Shown: positions 9,486-19,495, counted from the first letter of the stretch. The stretch: 64,000 bases of DNA from Nocardia sp. CY41 (GCF_009829325.1 NZ_VUOS01000013.1:213759-277758); one strand, 5' to 3'. Notes: generated by a model not told the origin, from the letters alone. Program-made: numbers and translations.

Positions 9486-9528
9486 TGTTGTGTTCGGGGC
9501 TACGTGATTGCGTAGCCCGAACACAACA
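9486..9528. terminator. Long stem-loop between purB and a HIT gene
   Basis: The arms TGTTGTGTTCGGGGCTACG (9486-9504) and CGTAGCCCGAACACAACA (9511-9528) pair almost perfectly (one bulged base) around a TGATTG loop. It lies in a 335-bp gap after purB and 23 bp before the HIT start. No T-run follows, so it may be an actinobacterial-style terminator, a large operator, or a processing site. The rest of the gap (9217-9485) shows nothing I can name. Confidence 0.55.
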
Positions 9529-9551
9529 GGTGACCGCATAGGCTGCGGGTC

Positions 9552-9974
9552 GTGAATCCGTACACGATTTTCGCCGATATCGTCGCCGGGCGGGCGCCGT
9601 CGAGCAAGGTCTACGAGGACGACGATGTCCTGGCGTTCATGGACATTCGGCCGATGACGCCGGGGCATCTGCTGGTGGTGCCGAAGGTGGCGGCGCGCAG
9701 TCTGGCGGAGCTCGATCCGGTCGTCGGGGGGAAGCTGTTCCAGGTGGGACAGCGGCTCGCGGCGGCGCTGCGGACCAGTGAGGTCGGGTGCGACGGCGTC
9801 AATTTCTTTCTCGCGGACGGGGTGACGGCCGGGCAGGAGGTGTTTCACGTGCACTTGCACGTCATCCCGCGGACTCCCGGCGACGGTTTCGGCCTGCGCG
9901 GCCGTCCGACCAGTCCGCGGCGGGAAGACCTGGACTATCTCGCCACCTCGATCCGAGGCGCACTGAAGGATTGA
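9552..9974 (+). CDS. HIT family hydrolase
   Basis: A 140-residue histidine-triad protein of the Hint/HinT type. The N-terminus (IFADIVAGRAPSSKVYEDDDVLAFMDI) and the motif HVHLHVI (His99, His101, His103) are diagnostic. Hint proteins hydrolyse adenosine phosphoramidates and lysyl- or aminoacyl-AMP. The GTG at 9552 follows TAGGCT (9539-9544) and 7 nt, suggesting a leaderless transcript. It is closer to classic Hint than the copy at 2472-2897. Confidence 0.92.
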   Translation: MNPYTIFADIVAGRAPSSKVYEDDDVLAFMDIRPMTPGHLLVVPKVAARSLAELDPVVGGKLFQVGQRLAAALRTSEVGCDGVNFFLADGVTAGQEVFHVHLHVIPRTPGDGFGLRGRPTSPRREDLDYLATSIRGALKD

Positions 9975-10187
9975 GCATGGAACGTTCCGCACCGCGCCCG
10001 CGAACTCGAGCGGCTCGCCCGGTGTTCCACAGTGCCGGTTCGCGCAAAGGCGACTCGTGAACAGCGGCCGCCGATCGCCGAGCCGGATGCCGGAATCGCG
10101 GCGTCCGGCCCGGCACCGTGCACGGCCTCCGAGCGCGAGTCGCCGGGTGGCGCTGCCGAGGACCGCCCAATCCTCGAGAGCGACGAG
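9975..10187. other. Intergenic region without a recognised feature
   Basis: This 213-bp GC-rich gap lies between the convergent HIT and flavin oxidoreductase genes. I see no gene, strong hairpin or repeat in it. Confidence 0.4.
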
Positions 10188-11276
<1,089 letters not shown>

Positions 11277-11282
11277 GGCTGT

Positions 11283-11313
11283 ACCGTAAAACCTGACATC
11301 GATGTTAGGTCAA
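11283..11313 (-). promoter_or_regulatory. MerR-type promoter and operator of the flavin oxidoreductase
   Basis: Read on the minus strand: -35 TTGACC (11313-11308), a 19-bp spacer, and -10 TACGGT (11288-11283), ending 6 nt before the start codon. The palindrome ACCTGACATCGATGTTAGGT (11291-11310, arms matching 8 of 9) fills the spacer. An over-long 19-bp spacer with the dyad between the boxes is the hallmark of MerR-activated promoters, so the adjacent divergent regulator probably binds here. Confidence 0.75.
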
Positions 11314-11322
11314 GGAGCGAAT

Positions 11323-11694
11323 GTGCGGATCGGTGAACTCGCCGAGCGGACCGGCGTGAGCGTCCGGTCACTGCGGTACTACGAGAGCAAGGGCCTGCTG
11401 AGCTCGGAACGCACCTCCGGTGGGCAGCGGGAGTATCCCGAGGCGGCGGTCGACCGGGTCCGGCGCATCCAGGAGATGTTCGCCGCCGGGCTGCACAGCG
11501 ACACGATCGGTGAACTGCTGCCGTGCATCCACGATGTCGACGGCACGCCCAATGCCGCGGCGACGCCGTTCCTGGTGGAAAAGCTCACCGAGGAACGCGC
11601 CAGGATCGATCAGGCGATGCGCGACCTGCGCCGGACCAGCGACGTGCTCGACGGCATCATCCGTGCGGCGGGCGGGCAAGCCGCCGAACAGTAG
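11323..11694 (+). CDS. MerR family regulator
   Basis: A 123-residue MerR protein with the winged helix at its N-terminus (RIGELAERTGVSVRSLRYYESKGLL) and a C-terminal coiled coil (about residues 78-112) for dimerisation. It lacks the cysteine cluster of metal sensors, so a small organic or electrophilic inducer is more likely. GTG at 11323 is preferred over an ATG at 11302 because AAGGAG lies at 11312-11317 and the winged helix then starts at residue 2. It is divergent from the flavin oxidoreductase gene, its likely target. Confidence 0.9.
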   Translation: MRIGELAERTGVSVRSLRYYESKGLLSSERTSGGQREYPEAAVDRVRRIQEMFAAGLHSDTIGELLPCIHDVDGTPNAAATPFLVEKLTEERARIDQAMRDLRRTSDVLDGIIRAAGGQAAEQ

Positions 11695-11704
11695 GGTGGA
11701 CGCC

Positions 11705-13876
11705 ATGGCTCTCGACAGCGGAACGATCTCCGAAACGGGTAGCGGCGCGGTGACGCCGCCGGTCGCCGAGACGGTGCCCACCGAGCGGGTGCACCACGGC
11801 GACGTCTTCGTCGACGAGTACGAGTGGCTGCGGGACAAGGAGAATCCCGACGTCATCGCCTATCTGGAGGCGGAGAACGCCTACACCGAGGCGCAGACCG
11901 AGCACCTGAGCACCCTGCGCGAGACGATCTTCGACGAGATCAAGGCGCGCACGCAGGAGACCGATCTGTCGGTGCCGACCCGGCTGGGCGACTACTGGTA
12001 CTACTCGCGCAGCTTCGAGGGCAAGCAGTACGGCGTGCACTGCCGGTGCCCGATCGCCGAGGGCGCCGAAGGCATCGATGCGTGGACCCCGCCGCAGCTG
12101 AGCGCCGATACCGAGGTCCCGGGCGAACAGGTGCTGCTCGACAGCAACGAACTGGCCGAAGGGCACGATTTCTTCGCCCTCGGCGCGTTCTCGATCAGCC
12201 ATGACGGAACTCTGCTCGCCTACTCGGTGGACAACGTGGGCGACGAACGGTACGTGCTGCGCTTCAAGGATCTGCGCACCGGCGAACTGCTCGGCGACGA
12301 GATCGCGGGCACCGCACCGGGCGCGACCTGGTCGCTGGACGGCAGCCATGTCTTCTATCAGACCGTCGACGAGTCGTGGCGGCCCGACACGGTGTGGCGG
12401 CACCGGCTGGGCAGCACCGATCCCGACGTCAAGGTGTTCCACGAGCCCGACGAGCGCTACTGGGTGAGCATCGGCGCCAGCCGCTCGGAGAAATACCTGA
12501 TGATCTGGGTCGGGTCCAAGATCACCAGCGAGGGCTGGGTGCTGGCGTCCGACGATCCGGAGGGCGAGTTCCGGGTGCTGCTGCCGCGCCGGGAGGGCGT
12601 CGAGTACTCCGCCGAGCACGCGGTGATCGGTGGCGAGGACCGCTTCCTCATCCTGCACAACGACGTGGTCGACGGCGTGAAGGCGCAGAACTTCGTGCTG
12701 GCCGAGGCGCCGGTCGACGATCCGTCGAACCTGACCCAGCTGATCGCGCATCGCGAGGACGTGCGGCTCGAGGACATCGACGCCTTCCGCGACCACTTGG
12801 TGCTCAGCTACCGGCGCGAGGCGCTCACCCGGATCGCGGTGTGGCCGCTGACCGACGCCGGTTACGGCGAGCGCCGGGAACTCGACTTCGATCTCGAACT
12901 CTTCGCCGTCGGCGTGGGATCCAACCCCGAGTGGGCTCAGCCGACCCTGCGCATCGGGCTGACCTCCTTCATCACGCCGATGCAGGTGTTCGACTACGTC
13001 CCGGCCACCGGTGAGCTGCTGTTGCGCAAGGAACAGCCGGTGCTCGGCGGCTACGACGCCGACGACTACGAACAGCAGCGGGAGTGGGCGGTCGCCGCGG
13101 ACGGCACCCGGATTCCGATCTCGCTGGTGCGGAAGAAGACCACCGCGGCCGACGGACCGAAGCCGTTGCTGCTCTACGGCTACGGCTCCTACGAGGCGAG
13201 CATCGACCCGTCCTTCTCGGTCGCCCGCCTGTCGCTGCTGGATCGCGGCATGATCTTCGCGGTGGCGCACGTGCGCGGCGGCGGCGAGATGGGCAGGCTC
13301 TGGTACGAGCACGGCAAGACGCTCACCAAGAAGAACACCTTCACCGACTTCGTGGCCGCCGCGCGGCATCTCGTCGACACCGGGGTCACCGCCGCGGACC
13401 GGATGGTCGCCGATGGTGGCAGCGCGGGCGGACTGCTGGTCGGTGCGGTGGCGAATCTTGCCCCCGAGCTGTTCGCGGGCATCCTGGCGAACGTGCCGTT
13501 CGTCGATCCGCTCACCTCCATCCTGGATCCGTCGCTCCCGCTGACCGTGATCGAGTGGGACGAGTGGGGCAACCCGCTGGCGGACAAGGACGTCTACGAA
13601 TACATGAAGTCCTACTCGCCCTACGAGAACGTCGAGGCCAAGGATTATCCGGCGATTCTGGCCATCACCAGCCTGAACGACACCCGGGTGCTCTACGTCG
13701 AGCCCGCCAAGTGGATCGCCAAGCTGCGCGCCACCGCGACCGGCGACGCCCCCCTGTTGCTGAAGACGGAGATGAGCGCGGGCCACGGCGGGGTCAGCGG
13801 ACGGTACGAGAAATGGCGGGAAGTGGCCTTCGAGCACGCTTGGGTGCTGGACACGGTCGGTCTCGCCGACGCATAG
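11705..13876 (+). CDS. ptrB: Oligopeptidase B / prolyl oligopeptidase (S9A)
   Basis: A 723-residue serine peptidase. The N-terminal half is the beta-propeller and the C-terminal half the alpha/beta-hydrolase domain. The catalytic triad is visible: Ser573 in DGGSAGGLL, Asp659 in SLNDTRV, His694 in SAGHGG. It resembles oligopeptidase B, which cuts short peptides after basic residues. The ATG at 11705 is chosen because TAGGGT (11692-11697) ends 7 nt upstream; the TAG of that hexamer is also the stop codon of the merR gene. Confidence 0.93.
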   Translation: MALDSGTISETGSGAVTPPVAETVPTERVHHGDVFVDEYEWLRDKENPDVIAYLEAENAYTEAQTEHLSTLRETIFDEIKARTQETDLSVPTRLGDYWYYSRSFEGKQYGVHCRCPIAEGAEGIDAWTPPQLSADTEVPGEQVLLDSNELAEGHDFFALGAFSISHDGTLLAYSVDNVGDERYVLRFKDLRTGELLGDEIAGTAPGATWSLDGSHVFYQTVDESWRPDTVWRHRLGSTDPDVKVFHEPDERYWVSIGASRSEKYLMIWVGSKITSEGWVLASDDPEGEFRVLLPRREGVEYSAEHAVIGGEDRFLILHNDVVDGVKAQNFVLAEAPVDDPSNLTQLIAHREDVRLEDIDAFRDHLVLSYRREALTRIAVWPLTDAGYGERRELDFDLELFAVGVGSNPEWAQPTLRIGLTSFITPMQVFDYVPATGELLLRKEQPVLGGYDADDYEQQREWAVAADGTRIPISLVRKKTTAADGPKPLLLYGYGSYEASIDPSFSVARLSLLDRGMIFAVAHVRGGGEMGRLWYEHGKTLTKKNTFTDFVAAARHLVDTGVTAADRMVADGGSAGGLLVGAVANLAPELFAGILANVPFVDPLTSILDPSLPLTVIEWDEWGNPLADKDVYEYMKSYSPYENVEAKDYPAILAITSLNDTRVLYVEPAKWIAKLRATATGDAPLLLKTEMSAGHGGVSGRYEKWREVAFEHAWVLDTVGLADA

Positions 13877-13885
13877 CGCACCGGC

Positions 13886-13929
13886 TGCCGAGCCCGGCGG
13901 CGCGCCGACCGCGGGGCGCCGGCTCGGCA
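13886..13929. terminator. Stem-loop after the oligopeptidase gene
   Basis: TGCCGAGCCCGGCGG (from 13886) pairs with GGCGCCGGCTCGGCA (to 13929), with single-base bulges, directly after the stop codon. It is GC-rich without a T-run, as is common for terminators in these genomes. Confidence 0.5.
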
Positions 13930-14005
13930 CAGGCGTGGTGGAGAGTTCGCCACCTGGTCATACAGTCTGCACATCACGGACACGTGCGGCTGGCACCGTG
14001 GGGTC

Positions 14006-14707
14006 ATGAACGCTGAGCTGATCGTATCGATCTCCGGGATCAGGAACACAACCCGGGACGCGGCGATGGATTTCGCCGAGGAGATGGATCGGCGCGGCGT
14101 GCCGCTCTCGCTGCTGGTCGCGCCGCGGCTGAAGGGCAAGTACCGATTGCTCGACGACCCGGCGACGCAGGCCTGGCTGCGCGGCAGGCGGGCCCGCGGC
14201 GATGCCATCGTGCTGCACGGGTACGACCAGGCGGCCACCAAGCGGCGGCGCGCCGAGTTCGCGACGCTGCCCCGGCACGAGGCGCGGTTGCGGCTGACTG
14301 CTGCGGATCGGGTGATGGAGCAGGCCGACCTGCGCACCCGGCTGTTCGCGGCTCCGCGCTGGGATGCCTCGGCGGGCGCGCTGGACGCACTGCCCGAGGT
14401 CGGTTTCCGGCTGGCGCTCGGCCTCGCCTCGATCATCGACCTGGAGCGCAACACAGCGCAGAAATCCAGGGTGTACGGCATCGGCGAGGGGTTCCGCGCG
14501 GAGCCCTGGTGGTGCCGCGCGCTGGTCATGGGCGCCGCGCGGACCGCCCGGCGCGGCGGTGTGCTGCGGCTGGCCGTGTCCGCCCCCCAGTTGGCGCGCT
14601 CTGGTCCGCGCCAGGCCATGCTCGACGCCGTCGACCTGGCACTGTTCCACGGTGCGGCGGCCGCGACCTACCGATGGGAGCAATTCCCGGCCGTTCGCGC
14701 CGCATGA
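14006..14707 (+). CDS. DUF2334 polysaccharide deacetylase-like protein
   Basis: A 233-residue protein resembling the DUF2334 family, related in fold to NodB-type polysaccharide deacetylases. Visible marks are an early acidic segment (SISGIRNTTRDAAMDFAEEMDRRG), LLVAPRLKGKY, VLHGYDQ and FAAPRWDASAGALDAL. No signal peptide or membrane helix is evident. The substrate is unknown. It stands alone between the oligopeptidase and the convergent glutamate decarboxylase. Confidence 0.75.
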   Translation: MNAELIVSISGIRNTTRDAAMDFAEEMDRRGVPLSLLVAPRLKGKYRLLDDPATQAWLRGRRARGDAIVLHGYDQAATKRRRAEFATLPRHEARLRLTAADRVMEQADLRTRLFAAPRWDASAGALDALPEVGFRLALGLASIIDLERNTAQKSRVYGIGEGFRAEPWWCRALVMGAARTARRGGVLRLAVSAPQLARSGPRQAMLDAVDLALFHGAAAATYRWEQFPAVRAA

Positions 14708-14824
14708 CTGACGCCGTGGGTGAGGGTGGGTCGGCCCCGTCACCCGCGGCCGGTCGGGAGCTTCGCGCGACCGATCGGCGCCGCCGCCCGCGAATGGCGT
14801 AGCCGGGCGGCGGCGCTGTCACGT

Positions 14825-16216
14825 TCAGGACGGAGCGACCTTCGTCTCCGCGACGGCCGGCGTCGCGTCGTGCGTGAAGCCGCCCGCCTCCGCGCGCGTG
14901 AGCGAGGTCGAGAACGGCCGCTCCCGTAGCTGGTCCATGCAGCGGCGGAGGTCGGCGAGCAGCAGATCGGCCATGTCGACAGTGAAACCGTGGCGCAGTA
15001 CCGCGCGCATCACCGTCTCCTCGTTCCGGTCGGCCGGCAGCGGATAGGCCGCGATCAGCCAGCCGCGCGAGCGCAGCCGATCGGACAGGTCGTAGAGGTT
15101 GAAGCCGGGATCGCCGCTCAGGCGCCAGCACACGGCCGTGATGCCGCGCTGCGGATCGCCGTCGTGGATCAGGTCGAAGGCCCCCAGCTCACGTACTCCC
15201 GCGGCCAGATGCTGCGCCGCCCGGTAGATCGCGGACTGTACCCGGGCGTAGCCGGTGCGTCCCAGGCGAATGAACTGGTAGTACTGCGTGATGGCCTGAC
15301 CGCCGGGCCGGGAGAAGTTCAGGTTGAAGGTGGCCATGCTGCCGCCGAGGTAATCGACGTCGAAGATCAATTCCTCCGGCAGGTCCGCGGCCTCGCGCCA
15401 GATCGCCCAGCCCGCGCCGAGCGGTGCCAGCCCGGTCTTGTGGCCGGAGGCATTGATCGACTTCACCCTGGGCAACCGGAAATCCCACACCAGCTCCGGC
15501 GCGGCGAAGGGGGCGAGGAAACCGCCGCTGGCCGCGTCGACGTGGATCGGGATGTTCCAGCCCTTTTCGTGCTGCAACGTGTCGAGCGCCGCGCTGATCC
15601 CGGCGACGTCTTCGAACAGTCCGGTATAGGTCTGTCCGAAGGTGGGCACGACCATCATGGTGTTCGCGTCGCAGTACGCCGCGAGGTCGTCGGGGTGCAT
15701 GGTGAGCCGGTCGCCCCGCAGCGGGATCTGCCGGATCTCGACGTCGAAGTAGCGCGCGAACTTCTCCCAGCAGACCTGAACCGGTCCGCATACGAAGTTG
15801 GGCGTCCCGCTGCCGCCACGCTTGCGCCAGCGGAATTTCGCCGCCAGACCGCCGAGCATGGCCGCCTCGCTGGACCCGATGGTCGAGGTGCCGTGCGTCC
15901 CGGCCGGATCCGGCGCGTGCCACAGGTCGGCGACCATCCGGACGGCGCGGCGCTCCAGCTCGGCCGTCTGCGGGTACTCGTCCTTGTCCACGATGTTCTT
16001 GTCCAGGCATTCGGCCATCAGCCTGCGCGCCTGGTCGTCCACCCACGTGGTGCAGAACGTGGCCAGGTTCATCCTGGAGACGCCGTCGAGCAGCAGCTCA
16101 TCGTGCACGATCTCGTAGGCCACCTGCGGAAACATCTCGTGCGGCGGAAATCCGGCCCGCGGCGCGGACCGGCTGAGCCCGGGCAGGGCGAATAAGTCAT
16201 CGGCTGCTTCGGACAT
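14825..16216 (-). CDS. gadB: Glutamate decarboxylase
   Basis: A 463-residue PLP enzyme converting glutamate to GABA and CO2, consuming a proton; it often serves acid resistance. Motifs: GTSTIGSSEAAML, HVDAASGGF (Asp227) and the PLP lysine in SINASGHKTGLAP (Lys260). The ATG at 16216 is chosen because GGGAGG lies just upstream; a longer open frame reaches back to 16690 but crosses a structured leader. No GABA antiporter gene is adjacent. Length and motifs match the family closely. Confidence 0.95.
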   Translation of the reverse strand: MSEAADDLFALPGLSRSAPRAGFPPHEMFPQVAYEIVHDELLLDGVSRMNLATFCTTWVDDQARRLMAECLDKNIVDKDEYPQTAELERRAVRMVADLWHAPDPAGTHGTSTIGSSEAAMLGGLAAKFRWRKRGGSGTPNFVCGPVQVCWEKFARYFDVEIRQIPLRGDRLTMHPDDLAAYCDANTMMVVPTFGQTYTGLFEDVAGISAALDTLQHEKGWNIPIHVDAASGGFLAPFAAPELVWDFRLPRVKSINASGHKTGLAPLGAGWAIWREAADLPEELIFDVDYLGGSMATFNLNFSRPGGQAITQYYQFIRLGRTGYARVQSAIYRAAQHLAAGVRELGAFDLIHDGDPQRGITAVCWRLSGDPGFNLYDLSDRLRSRGWLIAAYPLPADRNEETVMRAVLRHGFTVDMADLLLADLRRCMDQLRERPFSTSLTRAEAGGFTHDATPAVAETKVAPS

Positions 16217-16250
16217 GTGAACGGCCTCCCGATTCGACTGGTGTGCGGGC

Positions 16251-16305
16251 GTGCCTGCTGAGGATGCCAGCAGTTTGCCAGCAACCTCGATCCTCAGCTT
16301 GGCAC
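16251..16305 (-). promoter_or_regulatory. Hairpin and 11-bp direct repeats upstream of gadB
   Basis: GCTGAGGAT (16257-16265) and ATCCTCAGC (16290-16298) form a perfect 9-bp stem, extended by GTGCC (16251-16255) and GGCAC (16301-16305). Inside are two copies of TGCCAGCA (16265-16272 and 16276-16283), spaced 11 bp. The site lies 35-90 nt before the gadB start and may be an operator or leader structure. An 11-bp direct repeat recalls OmpR/PhoP-type response-regulator boxes. Confidence 0.5.
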
Positions 16306-16427
16306 ACCCTTTCCACCACTGGACGCACTTCGCGCCTACGGTGCGTCCCGCCCGGACCGCGCAGCGGGCGCGAACACCCGGCCGGTGGTGTGAACTTCGC
16401 CCCGGCAGCGGGGGATAGGGTGTGGGA

Positions 16428-17783
16428 ATGGTGCAGGACGTGCGGGTGGCGGAATTGCGCGCTGCCGTGGCCGGGTTGATGGGGCAGGCGAAAATAGATT
16501 TGGCACAGCTTGTTTCGTTCCGGTCGGTGGCCGATCCGCGGCAGTATCCGATCGAGGAGTGCGACCGGGCGGCGCAGTGGGTCGCCGACGCGTTCGCGGC
16601 CGCCGGACTGACCGCGGTCGGCCTGCACGAAACGCCCGACGGCACCAAGGCGGTCGTCGCGTCCCGGCCCGCGCCCGACGGGGCCCCCACGGTGTTGCTC
16701 TACTGTCACTACGACGTTCAGCCGCCGCTGGACGAGGCGGCGTGGCGCACCCCGCCGTGGGAGCTGACCGAGCGGGACGGGCGCTGGTACGGCCGCGGCA
16801 GCGCCGACTGCAAGGGCAACATCGTCATGCATCTGACGGCGCTGCGCGCGCTCGGTCCGGATCTGCCGCTGGGCGTCACGGTGGTGGCGGAAGGATCCGA
16901 GGAGCAGAGCACCGGGGGACTGGAGCGGTTCGTCGAAGCCGAGCCGGAGTTGCTGCGCGCGGACGCGATCGTGGTCGGCGACTGCGGCAACTTCGCCGCT
17001 GGTGTGCCCACCTTGACGCAGACGCTGCGCGGCGGCGTGAACGTGGTGGTCACCGTCGAAACTCTCGCCGGCCCGCTGCATTCCGGCATGTTCGGCGGAC
17101 CGGCCCCCGACGCGCTGGCCGCGCTGATCCGGCTGCTGGCCTCGCTGCGCGACGAGCGGGGCAACACGACCATCGACGGGCTGCCCAACGATCAGGTCTG
17201 GCCGGGCGTCCAGTACCCGAGCGAGCAGTTCCACACCGACGCGCGCGTCCTCGGCGGCGTCGAACTCGTCGGTGACGGCACCGTCGCGGACCTGCTCTGG
17301 GCGCGACCGGCGCTGACGGTGCTCGGCATCGACGCGCCTCCGGTGGTCGGCTCCGCCGCCGCGATCCCGGCGACCGTGCGCGCCCGGCTGAATCTGCGCA
17401 TCCCGCCGGGCACCGACCCGGAGCATGCCTACCTGGCGCTCGTCGCGCACCTGGAGGCGCACACGCCGTGGCGCGCCAGGCTGACCGTCGAGCTGGAAGG
17501 CACCGGAGCGCCGTTCCGGTCCCCGACCGGCGGACCCGCGCGCGCCGCGATGGAGGCGGCGCTGGCGGCGTCCTACGGTCGGCCGGCGACCACCCAGGGA
17601 CAGGGCGGCTCGATCCCGCTGTGCAACGTCTTCGCCACCACCTACCCGGACGCGGAAATCATGCTGCTGGGGGTCGAGGAGCCGAAATCCCTGATCCACG
17701 CGCCCAACGAGAGCGTCGATCCGAAGGAGATCGAGCACATGGCGCTGGCCGAGGCGATATTCCTCGCCACCTACGCCGGGTAG
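16428..17783 (+). CDS. M20 family dipeptidase
   Basis: A 451-residue zinc peptidase of the M20 (ArgE/DapE/CPG2) family. Motifs: LLYCHYDVQP, GRGSADCKGNI and VVAEGSEEQSTGGLE carry the metal ligands and the general-base glutamate; GPLHSGMFGG is the dimerisation-domain histidine. It probably hydrolyses dipeptides in the cytosol. The ATG at 16428 follows TAGGGT (16416-16421) by 6 nt, supporting this start over a GTG two codons earlier. It converges on the MBL-fold gene with a 2-bp gap. Confidence 0.9.
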   Translation: MVQDVRVAELRAAVAGLMGQAKIDLAQLVSFRSVADPRQYPIEECDRAAQWVADAFAAAGLTAVGLHETPDGTKAVVASRPAPDGAPTVLLYCHYDVQPPLDEAAWRTPPWELTERDGRWYGRGSADCKGNIVMHLTALRALGPDLPLGVTVVAEGSEEQSTGGLERFVEAEPELLRADAIVVGDCGNFAAGVPTLTQTLRGGVNVVVTVETLAGPLHSGMFGGPAPDALAALIRLLASLRDERGNTTIDGLPNDQVWPGVQYPSEQFHTDARVLGGVELVGDGTVADLLWARPALTVLGIDAPPVVGSAAAIPATVRARLNLRIPPGTDPEHAYLALVAHLEAHTPWRARLTVELEGTGAPFRSPTGGPARAAMEAALAASYGRPATTQGQGGSIPLCNVFATTYPDAEIMLLGVEEPKSLIHAPNESVDPKEIEHMALAEAIFLATYAG

Positions 17784-17785
17784 CG

Positions 17786-18430
17786 CTACAGCTCGGTGTC
17801 GTTCTCCGGTGTGAGGACCCGGAATTCCGTTCCGGCCGGGGCCATCTCGGACAGCCTGCCGAAATAGATGCCCTGCGCCTCTTCCCGGATGATGCCGTAG
17901 TGGATGGGCAGCGCGACACGGGGAGCGACCGCGCGCAGGTAGTCGACGGCTTCACTGACCCGCATCCACGGCGCGGCGGCCGGAGCGGCCAGGACGCCGA
18001 CCGGGACCGGCGGCACCCACAGCGAGTCGCCCGGGTGGACGAGCTGCGCCGGGTCGTCGGCGGTGCCCAGCTGGAAGACGGTGTTGTCGATCACGGGGAT
18101 CTCCGGATGGATGACGGCGTGCCTGCCTCCACCGCCGGTGATGCGGAGCTCACCGAGGGTGAGCACATTGCCCGCGTGCACCGCCTCCCACCGCCCGCCG
18201 CGCTGCTCGGCGGTCTGCGGGTCCGAGAGCAACCGCGCGCCGGGATTGGCCTCGACCAGCGCATCGATCCGGTTCGGGTCGATGTGGTCGGGATGCTGGT
18301 GGGTGACCGCGATCGCGTCCAGACCGGTGAGGCCCTCGAAACCGTGCGAGAACGTGCCCGGATCGAACAGGATCTTCGTGCCGTGCAGCTCGACGAGGAG
18401 ACAGGAGTGACCGAAGTGGGCTATGCGCAT
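17786..18430 (-). CDS. MBL-fold metal-dependent hydrolase
   Basis: A 214-residue protein of the UlaG/RomA-like metallo-beta-lactamase group. It starts MRIAHFGHSCLLVELHG and has HQHPDHID and PIHYGII as metal-ligand segments. The substrate is unknown. The ATG at 18430 lies 6 nt after TAGCAT (18442-18437, minus strand), so a leaderless message is likely. It is divergent from purS. Confidence 0.88.
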   Translation of the reverse strand: MRIAHFGHSCLLVELHGTKILFDPGTFSHGFEGLTGLDAIAVTHQHPDHIDPNRIDALVEANPGARLLSDPQTAEQRGGRWEAVHAGNVLTLGELRITGGGGRHAVIHPEIPVIDNTVFQLGTADDPAQLVHPGDSLWVPPVPVGVLAAPAAAPWMRVSEAVDYLRAVAPRVALPIHYGIIREEAQGIYFGRLSEMAPAGTEFRVLTPENDTEL

Positions 18431-18561
18431 GCCGCCATGCTAGCCACGGCCGATGTGTTCTCCGCGACATCGCCGCCGTCTCGGCCTACCCCGCGGATGA
18501 CGCACCCGACCAGCACAACTACGCTGCTGAGGTAACCCCCCAACCACATGAGGAGCAACGC

Positions 18562-18798
18562 GTGGCACGAGTCGTGGTCGAGGTGATGCCGAAGGCCGAG
18601 ATCCTGGATCCGCAGGGGCAGGCCATCGTCGGCGCACTCCCGCGCCTGGGATTCGAGGGCGTCTCGGACGTGCGGCAGGGCAAGCGATTCGAACTCGACG
18701 TCGACGACAGCGTCGACGACGCCGCGCTCGAGCAGATCGCCGAATCGCTGTTGTGCAACACGGTGATCGAGGAATGGAAGGTGGTTCGCCTCTCATGA
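18562..18798 (+). CDS. purS: FGAM synthase subunit PurS
   Basis: A 78-residue small subunit of formylglycinamidine ribonucleotide synthase. In organisms with a short PurL, PurS bridges PurL and PurQ and helps channel ammonia. Its length and the core [20 protein letters not shown] are typical. The start is GTG at 18562 with GAGGAGC upstream. Its stop overlaps the purQ start (ATGA), so the two are co-translated. Confidence 0.96.
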   Translation: MARVVVEVMPKAEILDPQGQAIVGALPRLGFEGVSDVRQGKRFELDVDDSVDDAALEQIAESLLCNTVIEEWKVVRLS

Positions 18799-19472
18799 CC
18801 GCTCGCATCGGCGTCATCACGTTTCCCGGCACGCTCGACGACGTGGACGCGGCCAGGGCGGTGCGCTTGGCCGGTGCCGAGTCGGTCAGCTTGTGGCACG
18901 CCGACGCCGACCTGAAGAGCGTCGACGCGGTAATCGTGCCCGGCGGCTTCTCCTACGGCGACTACCTGCGGGCAGGCGCCATCGCCCGGTTCGCCCCCGT
19001 CATGGGCGAGGTCGTCCGCGCGGCGGGCGCCGGGCTGCCGGTGCTCGGCATCTGCAACGGCTTCCAGGTGCTGTGCGAGGCCGGGTTGCTGCCCGGCGCG
19101 CTGACCCGCAACGAGGGCCTGCACTTCATCTGCCGCGACGAATGGCTCACCGTGGAATCGGCGTCGACGGCGTGGACCTCCCGCTTCGAGCAGGGCGCGC
19201 AGATCCTGGTCCCGCTGAAGTCCGGCGAGGGGCGCTACCAGGCGTCGGAGGCCGTGCTGGATCAGTTGGAAGGCGAGGGCCGGGTGGTCTTCCGCTACGC
19301 GAGCGACAACCCGAACGGCTCGCAGCGCGGCATCGCGGGCATCGCCTCGGCCAACGGTCGCGTCGTCGGCCTGATGCCGCACCCCGAACACGCCACCGAG
19401 CCGCTCACCGGCCCCAGCGACGACGGGCTCGGCCTGTTCCTCTCGGTTCTGGACACGCTGGTCGCTGTGTAA
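18795..19472 (+). CDS. purQ: FGAM synthase subunit PurQ (glutamine amidotransferase)
   Basis: A 225-residue class I glutaminase that feeds ammonia to PurL. The catalytic Cys lies in [11 protein letters not shown], and the His/Glu pair in GLMPHPEHA. The oxyanion strand [17 protein letters not shown] is typical. The ATG at 18795 overlaps the purS stop by 4 bp. The large subunit is encoded separately at 24039. Confidence 0.97.
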   Translation: MTARIGVITFPGTLDDVDAARAVRLAGAESVSLWHADADLKSVDAVIVPGGFSYGDYLRAGAIARFAPVMGEVVRAAGAGLPVLGICNGFQVLCEAGLLPGALTRNEGLHFICRDEWLTVESASTAWTSRFEQGAQILVPLKSGEGRYQASEAVLDQLEGEGRVVFRYASDNPNGSQRGIAGIASANGRVVGLMPHPEHATEPLTGPSDDGLGLFLSVLDTLVAV

Positions 19473-19476
19473 TCCG

Positions 19477-19495
19477 GCCGCGACCTGGTCGCGGC
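19477..19495. terminator. Stem-loop after purQ
   Basis: GCCGCGAC (19477-19484) and GTCGCGGC (19488-19495) form a perfect 8-bp stem with a CTG loop, 4 nt past the purQ stop. No T-run follows. It probably ends the purSQ message. Confidence 0.5.

Noticed and set aside
11657..13930. 757-codon minus-strand open frame opposite the S9 peptidase
   Set aside because: The plus strand has a full catalytic triad and propeller; the minus frame has no recognisable family.
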